Below are positions 55,101-61,477 of a DNA stretch of 64,000 nucleotides, one piece after another. This stretch comes from an uncultured Parvularculaceae bacterium. GTDB taxonomy: Bacteria > Pseudomonadota > Alphaproteobacteria > Caulobacterales > Parvularculaceae. The stretch covers positions 62,001 to 126,000 of the forward strand of contig CAJXLJ010000004.1 of assembly GCA_913055785.1 (NCBI GenBank), written 5' to 3'. Below the pieces are notes generated by a model. That model was not told the origin of the DNA. It saw only the letters and a list, made by a program, of their open reading frames with translations, and made no database searches. Within the stretch, counting starts at the first letter, position 1; every line of letters starts with the position of its first letter. A program made the position numbers and the translations under genes.

Positions 55101-56412
55101 GACGGAGCGCTCCCAGACCCAGGCGAAAACCGCACGCTACTATCGCCGCTTCGGCTATGGCGTCATCGCCGCCATATTCGGCGGCCTCATCCTCTGGTCT
55201 ATTCTCGCGCCGATCGAAGGAGCGGTGATCGCCGCCGGCCAGGTCACCGTCGAATCAAACCGCAAGATGGTGCAACATCTCGAAGGCGGCGTCGTCAAGG
55301 AAATCCTCGTGAGGGAAGGCCAGAACGTTGCAGCAGGCGACGTTCTCTTGCGCCTCGATGATACGGTGTCGCGCGCCAATGTCGCCTTGCTCGATGCGCA
55401 ACTGCGCGAATTTTACGCGCGCCGCGCCCGCCTCATCGCAGAACGCGACGGGCTTGACGAACTCGCGCCGGTTGAAGGCATTGACGCGGTGCTCGAACAG
55501 GCCGCGTTCGCCAGCAAAGTTGACGGCCAGCGTCAGCTTTTCGAAGCGCGCCGCGTTACCCGCAAGACGCAGATATCGTTACTCGAGGAAAAAGTCGTTC
55601 AACAAAATGAGCGGATCAACGGACTTAAAGCGCAAATCAATTCTCACGCAGCGCAGAGCAAACTGATCCGGGCCGAACTCAAGGGCGTTCGCGAACTCAA
55701 CGAACAGGGCTTTGCCCCGCTGACGCGCGTACGTGCGCTTGAGCGCGAACGCGAACGGCTGGATGGCCAGGCGGGCTCCCTCGCCGCCAGCATCGCCGAA
55801 GCCGAAAGCATCATTTCCGAGGCGCGCCTTGAAATATCCCGACTCGAAGAAACCACGCGCGAGGAGGCGATCAAGGAGTTACGCGATGTGGAGGTTTCTG
55901 TTTCCCAGCTGGAAGAAAGACGTATCGCCGCTGCGGACCAATTGGAGCGCACAGTGATCCGGGCGCCGCAGGCCGGACATGTTCTCGGTCTCGCCGCGCA
56001 TACGATTGGCGGCGTCATCGCTCCCGGCAACCCGATCATGGAAATCGTCCCGGAAGGCGACAAACTCCAGATAGCCGCTCGGGTCTCGCCGCAAGACATT
56101 GACAAGGTCGCCGCCGGCCAGGAAGCGATGATCCGGTTCACGGCATTCAGCATGCAAAGGACGCCGATCGCCTATGGCGTGGTTAGCAACATCTCTGCAG
56201 ACAGTATTGTCGATCAGACGACCGGCATTCCCTATTTTCTCGCCCTGATCGCGCTGCCAGAGGATGAAGAGCTCCTAACCGTTCTGAACGGGCAGGCGCT
56301 GTCGCCGGGCATGCCCGCAGAAACATATATCCGCACCGGCCGCCGTTCGGCGATCAGCTATTTCCTGAAGCCGCTGACGGATGCGCTTTCAAGATCCATG
56401 CGCGAGGAATAA
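55093..56412 (+). CDS. HlyD-family membrane fusion protein (PrtE/RsaE-like)
   Basis: A 439-residue periplasmic adaptor of a type I secretion system. One N-terminal transmembrane helix (YGVIAAIFGGLILWSILAPIEGAV) leads to the lipoyl half-motif GQVTVESNRKMVQHLEGGVVKEILVREGQNV. A long coiled coil (residues ~95-290) and a second lipoyl/beta-barrel part (VIRAPQAGHVLGLAAHTIGGVIAPGNPIMEIVPE) follow. Its start overlaps the ABC gene by 8 bp. It joins the inner-membrane exporter to an outer-membrane TolC-like channel, which is not encoded here. Confidence 0.95.
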   Translation: MAETERSQTQAKTARYYRRFGYGVIAAIFGGLILWSILAPIEGAVIAAGQVTVESNRKMVQHLEGGVVKEILVREGQNVAAGDVLLRLDDTVSRANVALLDAQLREFYARRARLIAERDGLDELAPVEGIDAVLEQAAFASKVDGQRQLFEARRVTRKTQISLLEEKVVQQNERINGLKAQINSHAAQSKLIRAELKGVRELNEQGFAPLTRVRALERERERLDGQAGSLAASIAEAESIISEARLEISRLEETTREEAIKELRDVEVSVSQLEERRIAAADQLERTVIRAPQAGHVLGLAAHTIGGVIAPGNPIMEIVPEGDKLQIAARVSPQDIDKVAAGQEAMIRFTAFSMQRTPIAYGVVSNISADSIVDQTTGIPYFLALIALPEDEELLTVLNGQALSPGMPAETYIRTGRRSAISYFLKPLTDALSRSMREE

Positions 56413-56420
56413 ACGCCGCG

Positions 56421-57626
56421 ATGCGAATACTTTTCCTTCACGACAACTTTCCAGCTCAATTCGGTTTCATCGGACAATATCTTTCAAAGCGGGGCTGGGA
56501 CGTCGCTTTCGGCACGCAACGTGCGGATTCCAAGCTTGAGGGCATCAAGGTCTTCAATTACAAACCACACCGTCAAGTCACCGAAAAAATCCATCCCTAT
56601 GCGGCGAATTTTGAAAAAGCCGTGCTTGCGGGACAAGCCGTAGCGCGATCGGCGATTGAGCTCAAAAAACGCGGCTACGAACCCGATATCGTCATGGCGC
56701 ATTCAGGTTGGGGGCCCGGCATTTTCGCCAAGGAATTATGGCCGGATGCGAAGTTTATCGGCTACTTCGAATGGTATTACCAAATCGATGCGCCCGATGT
56801 CAGCTTCATGGCGGAAGGCGAGCGCGATATGGATAACACGCTTCGTGGCCAGGCGCGCAACGCCGTGCTTTTAATGGACCTGGCGAATTGCGATGCAGGG
56901 ATTTGCCCGACGCGTTTTCAGAAAGAGCAATTTCCGGACTGCTTCCAGGACAAACTGAAAGTCATGCATGACGGCATTGACGCCGCCACCTATGCGCCGA
57001 AGGAGGGAGCCCAGCTCCAGCTGCCCGATCTCGACCTTGCGCATGCCGATGAGCTGATCACCTATGTGGGCCGCGGCATGGAGCCTTATCGCGGTTTTCC
57101 TGAATTTATGGCCGCTCTCGAACTTGTCATGAAAGAGCGCCCGCAGGCCCATGCCGTCATCGTCGGTCAGGACCGGGTCGCTTATGGCAAAAAGCTGCCC
57201 GAGGGAGAAAGCTATAAGAAACGCGCGCTCGAAGAGCACGATTTCGACCTCGACCGGTTGCATTTCACCGGTTTGCTGTCACGCGCGCATTACCGTCAGG
57301 TGCTGCAGGCCTCTTCGGTACATGTCTATGTGACAGTACCGTTCGTGCTATCCTGGTCGATGCTTGAAGCCATGAGTACAGGCTGCGCAATCGTCGGGGC
57401 CGATGTCGCCCCCATGCAGGAAATCGCTGAACAGGCGCCGGACGCCCTGTCGCTTGTCGACATGCGCGACCGCCGGGCGCTGGCCGACGCGATCATCCGC
57501 TTGCTGGAAGATAGAGACGCCGCCGCCGCACAAGGGAGAGCCGCACGCGCGCTGATTGTCGAAAAGTACTCGGCCGAAAAACTGTACGCCGAAAAGGAAA
57601 AATGGCTGACAGCCATGCTGAAATAG
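56421..57626 (+). CDS. Family 4 glycosyltransferase in the secretion operon
   Basis: A 401-residue GT-B enzyme. The opening MRILFLHDNFPAQFGFIGQYL and the donor half, with ITYVGRGMEPYRGFPEFMAALELV, LHFTGLLSRAHYRQVLQASSVHVYVTVPFVLSWSMLEAMSTGCAIVGAD (E of the EX7E-like motif in LSWSMLEA), are typical of GT4. It begins 8 bp after hlyD, so it is cotranscribed with the exporter. Such a position suggests glycosylation of exported RTX proteins or of a surface anchor, but there is no direct evidence. Confidence 0.9.
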   Translation: MRILFLHDNFPAQFGFIGQYLSKRGWDVAFGTQRADSKLEGIKVFNYKPHRQVTEKIHPYAANFEKAVLAGQAVARSAIELKKRGYEPDIVMAHSGWGPGIFAKELWPDAKFIGYFEWYYQIDAPDVSFMAEGERDMDNTLRGQARNAVLLMDLANCDAGICPTRFQKEQFPDCFQDKLKVMHDGIDAATYAPKEGAQLQLPDLDLAHADELITYVGRGMEPYRGFPEFMAALELVMKERPQAHAVIVGQDRVAYGKKLPEGESYKKRALEEHDFDLDRLHFTGLLSRAHYRQVLQASSVHVYVTVPFVLSWSMLEAMSTGCAIVGADVAPMQEIAEQAPDALSLVDMRDRRALADAIIRLLEDRDAAAAQGRAARALIVEKYSAEKLYAEKEKWLTAMLK

Positions 57627-57698
57627 GTATCTATCGCGCGCCTTCGCCGCAGAGCAGCGCCTAGGGCTGCCATGCTTAGCCATACGCCGGAGAAAACA

Positions 57699-58202
57699 AT
57701 GCCTGATAAAGCAAGCGCTTCCGCTCCCTCCCCTGCTTTGGAAGAGTTGCACGCCCTGCGCGACAAGAACGCATTCGCCGCACTTGGCCGCGCGGTCAGC
57801 TATCTGATGACCAAACCGAGTTTCGCCGAACTGAAATTCGGATTCTGGTCGCGAACGCTGACGGGCCAGATTAATCGCAAGCATTACTTTTTCGTTACAA
57901 ACGGACGCTCCGTCGTCGGTTTCGCAGGTTGGGCGTTTCTTGATGAAGACAAGGCCAGGGCCTGGCTGGAACATAATGCGGATCTCGGTTCAGCCGACTG
58001 CGTCAGCGGCGACTGCATGGTGGTCAACGCCTGGGCTGCGGACACGCCTCGCATCAATCGCTTCGTATTGCGGGAACTCCGGAAATACGCAGTGGGCAAG
58101 AAGGCGGCTTACGCCAAGCGGTTCTACAGCCAAGGCCGCGTTCGCCCCTTGCAACTCACACTGACCGACGCCCTCGGCAGCCACGTTGAAAACGCGTCAT
58201 AA
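57699..58202 (+). CDS. HlyC-like toxin-activating lysine acyltransferase, divergent
   Basis: A 167-residue protein of the HlyC family, which transfers fatty acyl groups from acyl-ACP to lysines of RTX toxins in the cytoplasm. The best match is GFAGWAFLDEDKARAWL, then SGDCMVVNAWAADTPRINRFVLRELRKY, equivalent to HlyC SWANLSLENE and SGDRKWFIDWIAPFGDNGAL. Asp115 would align with HlyC Asp92. The catalytic His23 of HlyC (SPLHRNW) seems to be replaced by Phe42 (KPSFAEL), so activity is uncertain. The ATG with GGAGAA before it is preferred. The gene follows the exporter operon by 72 bp. Confidence 0.75.
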   Translation: MPDKASASAPSPALEELHALRDKNAFAALGRAVSYLMTKPSFAELKFGFWSRTLTGQINRKHYFFVTNGRSVVGFAGWAFLDEDKARAWLEHNADLGSADCVSGDCMVVNAWAADTPRINRFVLRELRKYAVGKKAAYAKRFYSQGRVRPLQLTLTDALGSHVENAS

Positions 58203-58507
58203 GCACAACTGCAACACGCTTTTGGGGCGGAGCATTCACAGGAAAACGTCACATACGGCGCCGCTTTTGCTTCAATCCGCCCAGGACTGTGATGCGCGTC
58301 ACAACAGATCCGCGAAATTCCGGCATTTTCCGGCGCGCGCCCCAATCGCGCCGTATTTACCGGTCCAATCTCGGGGTGTAGCGTAGCGGTTCAGCGAGAC
58401 GGCCTGAACGTTCTGGAAGGTCGTTTTACCGCGAACGGTCAAGAAAGTTGAATTGGCTCCGGGATGCTCCCGTTGCTGAACACTTGCTCCGGAAAGGGGA
58501 GAAAATT
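58203..58507. other. Long leader/promoter region of an RTX gene
   Basis: 305 bp between the acyltransferase and the next RTX gene, with no supported gene. It holds a CRP-type site (58288-58303) and a GTTCAG/CTGAAC hairpin at 58389-58409. A strong ribosome-binding site (GGGGAG) ends the region. Confidence 0.6.
58288..58303. promoter_or_regulatory. CRP-type binding site
   Basis: TGTGATGCGCGTCACA matches the gammaproteobacterial CRP consensus TGTGA-N6-TCACA at all ten defined bases. It is 85 bp after the acyltransferase stop and about 205 bp before the next RTX start. Which alphaproteobacterial CRP/FNR family member would bind is unknown. Confidence 0.6.
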
Positions 58508-60094
58508 ATGGCTACTTTTGACGCATCCAGCTCCAGCGCTGGCTTCAATATGCAAAGCACTTTCGCCGTCAATTTCAGTACGCAAGACGGCGCGATGGGC
58601 TCGACAGGTTATTCTTGGCTTTCAGACGATGGCCATGACATTTACCTGATAGGCACAGGCTTCACCTATAGCGGCGACACCGTCACGGGTGGAACAGTGA
58701 CGGAAGGATATATCGACATCGGCGACGTGGGCGGCGATGACATACACATCACTGACATTCCGAACGGCGACCTTGTCGCCATGACCAATGGCGGCGCCAC
58801 CGGCAACTCTATCGGCTTCTACGATGAAATGCTGGGCGGCGACGATACCGTGACCGGCAGTGACTTTGACGACAACCTGAAAGGGCTTGGCGGCGCTGAC
58901 GAAATCAGCGGCGGCGCCGGCAACGATACAATCGACGGCGACTCCGGCGATGACTATCTCGTTGGAGGCACCGGCGTCGATAGCCTCGTCGGCGGCACAG
59001 GGAACGACACGCTCGTAGACGAAGATGCGGATGGCTCCGACACCTACAAAGGCGGCGACGGCAATGACTGGATCACGACGGGCTCATTAATCGGGTCGGA
59101 TTCATTTGACGGCGGCGACGATGAGGACACCATCGATTGGGGCGGCTCCGCCGAAGTTGGCGCCACTTTCAACCTCGCCGCTGGCACAGCCGCAAATAAC
59201 GGCGCGAGCTTCACCGAAACGATGGTAAACTTCGAAAACCTGAAGGGAACCGGCCAAGCTGACAACATCATCGGCTCCGATGGCGACAATGACCTCGCTG
59301 GCAATGCCGGCAATGACACGATCGACGGCGGCGCCGGGGCCGACAACATCATCGGCGATGACCTTCTCGGCTTCAGCAGCGGCGCCGACATGCTTTCCGG
59401 CGGCGGCGGGGCGGACTCCGTTTACGGCGGCGGCGGCGACGACACGATCGACGGCGGAGACGGAGACGACTCACTGGACGGCGGTGACGACAATGACACT
59501 GTCGAAGGCTGGGCTGGCCGCGATGAAATGTATGGCGGCGACGGCGCCGATTTCATGCATGGATATGGCAGCCATGACTCGCTTTACGGCGGGAACGGCG
59601 ATGACGATCTGCGCGGCGGCTATGGCAAGGATCTGCTCAACGGCTCAGGCAACAATGACGTCCTTCGCGGCTTTGACGGCGATGACCGGCTGTTCGGCGG
59701 CGGCGGATCCGACACGCTGTTCGGCAACGACGGAAACGACTCGCTGACCGGCGGCGGCGGCGCGGACCGCCTCAAGGGCGACGCGGGCGCGGATACGCTG
59801 AACGGCCGCTTCGGCGACGATCTCGTCACTGGCGGCGGCGGCGACGATCTGTTTGAGTTCCGCCAGGGCCATGGCAACGACACTTACGACGATTTCGTCG
59901 CGGGGTCGGGGTCATCGCTGGATGAAATCGAACTGATCGGTTTCGGAGCCGCTTTCGACACATTTGCGGAAGTGATCGCAGCGGCGTCTGACAACGGCAC
60001 CGATACGACAATCGACTTCGGCGGGGGCGATTCGATCACCCTCCTCAATGTCGTTGTCGCCGACCTCGATATGAGCGACTTTATTTTCTCGTAA
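58508..60094 (+). CDS. RTX protein with ~120-residue N-terminal beta domain
   Basis: A 528-residue protein starting MATFDASSSSAGFNM, with no Sec signal. Residues ~1-125 are a beta-rich domain (IYLIGTGFTYSGDTVTGGTVTEG) also recognisable in the next RTX protein. RTX repeats follow, interrupted by a SFDGGDDEDTIDWGGSAEVGATFNLAAG segment. The common module (GWAGRDEMYGGDGADFMHGYGSHDSLYGG, LKGDAGADTLNG) ends DMSDFIFS, slightly altered from HEDDFIFS. The start is set by a GGGGAG ribosome-binding site; a longer in-frame start lacks one. A strong terminator follows. Confidence 0.9.
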   Translation: MATFDASSSSAGFNMQSTFAVNFSTQDGAMGSTGYSWLSDDGHDIYLIGTGFTYSGDTVTGGTVTEGYIDIGDVGGDDIHITDIPNGDLVAMTNGGATGNSIGFYDEMLGGDDTVTGSDFDDNLKGLGGADEISGGAGNDTIDGDSGDDYLVGGTGVDSLVGGTGNDTLVDEDADGSDTYKGGDGNDWITTGSLIGSDSFDGGDDEDTIDWGGSAEVGATFNLAAGTAANNGASFTETMVNFENLKGTGQADNIIGSDGDNDLAGNAGNDTIDGGAGADNIIGDDLLGFSSGADMLSGGGGADSVYGGGGDDTIDGGDGDDSLDGGDDNDTVEGWAGRDEMYGGDGADFMHGYGSHDSLYGGNGDDDLRGGYGKDLLNGSGNNDVLRGFDGDDRLFGGGGSDTLFGNDGNDSLTGGGGADRLKGDAGADTLNGRFGDDLVTGGGGDDLFEFRQGHGNDTYDDFVAGSGSSLDEIELIGFGAAFDTFAEVIAAASDNGTDTTIDFGGGDSITLLNVVVADLDMSDFIFS

Positions 60095-60123
60095 TCCCAA
60101 CGAAATTAAGCGCTTAAACATTG

Positions 60124-60160
60124 AACCGGCTTCCTTCAGATGAAGGGAGCCGGTTTTTTT
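60124..60160 (+). terminator. Rho-independent terminator after the 528-residue RTX gene
   Basis: AACCGGCTTCCTTC pairs with GAAGGGAGCCGGTT across a 4-nt loop (one T-G wobble) and runs into seven T. It lies 30 bp after the stop. Confidence 0.93.
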
Positions 60161-60341
60161 ATTACCTCCAGTAAGAGCGGCGTTTTTCTAGTGGTTTGTA
60201 AATCCGTCCCCTTCGGTTACATTACACTGCAATCCGCAGTCGGGGTGGCGGGACGCCCTTTATTACAGAAATATTACAGCAGTTTTGTTAGCATTCGTTC
60301 CCGTACTGGCGGCGGCAATTTTATCAGGGAGAGGCTGAAAA

Positions 60342-61433
60342 ATGGCACTACTAACATTTCCTAACACCGACTCCGTCGATATGACCGACGTAGATTTTAG
60401 TGAAATCTTCGAAGGCGATTATTTCACCTTTACGTCCACAGAAGTTGTCGTGGGCGTGAACCCTGACGCCCTTCTGACTTTTACAGGGACGGGTTTCGAT
60501 TTTGATCCGATCACCGAGGAAGTCATCAGCGGCACAGTAAATGGACTAGAGGGTAGTGAATTCGGAACAACTGTTTTCACCCTCACCGGCCTTAGCATCA
60601 CCGCAACGCTTCTCAATCCCATCTTTGACGCCGAAGACACCGCAGCTTTACTTTCGCTGATTTTAGGCGGAAACGACACGATCGCCGGCACATTCTCAGG
60701 CGACACGCTTCTCGGCCTTGACGGCGCAGACTCTATTGCCGGCGAAGGCGGCGCTGACTTGCTTCTCGGCGGCGAAGGGGCAGACACCCTTGACGGCGAC
60801 ACCGGGAACGACACGCTTCTTGGCGAGGCTGGGGACGATAGCCTCGAAGGCTGGGGCGGACGCGATTCCCTTAATGGCGGCGCCGATGACGACATACTTT
60901 TTGGTTACGGCAGCCACGACACATTGGGCGGCGGCATCGGCAATGACGATCTGCGCGGCGGATACGGCAGGGATCTCCTGAACGGCTCTGGTGGCAATGA
61001 CATCCTGCGCGGTTTTGAAGGCGACGACCGGCTATTCGGCGGCGGCGGAAACGATACTCTCCTTGGCAATGACGACAATGACTCGCTGACCGGCGGCGGC
61101 GGCGCGGACCGGCTCAAGGGCGACGCCGGCGACGACACATTGAATGGCCGCTTCGGGGACGATCTCGTCACCGGCGGAACAGGCGACGATCTGTTTGAGT
61201 TCCGCCAAGGGCACGGCAATGATACTTATGACGATTTCACGGTCGGCATGGGCACGGAAGACGTCATCGAACTCATCGCTTTCGGAGCGGCGTTCGACAC
61301 ATTCGCTGAAGTGCTCGCAGCGGCGTCTCAATCGGGATCCGATGTCGTGATCGACTGCGGGGGCGGAGACTCGATCACGATAGAGGACACGACCGTCGCC
61401 GCTCTCCATGAAGATGATTTCATCTTCAGCTAA
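60342..61433 (+). CDS. Small RTX protein with related N-terminal domain
   Basis: A 363-residue protein. Residues ~1-120 (LTFTGTGFDFDPITEEVISGTVNG, then LILGGNDTIAGTFSGDTLLGLDG) align with the N-terminal domain of the upstream RTX protein. RTX repeats and the common module follow (GWGGRDSLNGGADDDILFGYGSHDTLGGG, LKGDAGDDTLNGRFG), ending HEDDFIFS. A GGGAGAGG ribosome-binding site precedes the ATG. The gap back to the upstream terminator suggests its own promoter, which may also serve the next gene 44 bp downstream. Confidence 0.9.
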   Translation: MALLTFPNTDSVDMTDVDFSEIFEGDYFTFTSTEVVVGVNPDALLTFTGTGFDFDPITEEVISGTVNGLEGSEFGTTVFTLTGLSITATLLNPIFDAEDTAALLSLILGGNDTIAGTFSGDTLLGLDGADSIAGEGGADLLLGGEGADTLDGDTGNDTLLGEAGDDSLEGWGGRDSLNGGADDDILFGYGSHDTLGGGIGNDDLRGGYGRDLLNGSGGNDILRGFEGDDRLFGGGGNDTLLGNDDNDSLTGGGGADRLKGDAGDDTLNGRFGDDLVTGGTGDDLFEFRQGHGNDTYDDFTVGMGTEDVIELIAFGAAFDTFAEVLAAASQSGSDVVIDCGGGDSITIEDTTVAALHEDDFIFS

Positions 61434-61477
61434 ACAACTGTTCTAATAAGATCGCTACAGGCCGGTCGGAGGCGTAC

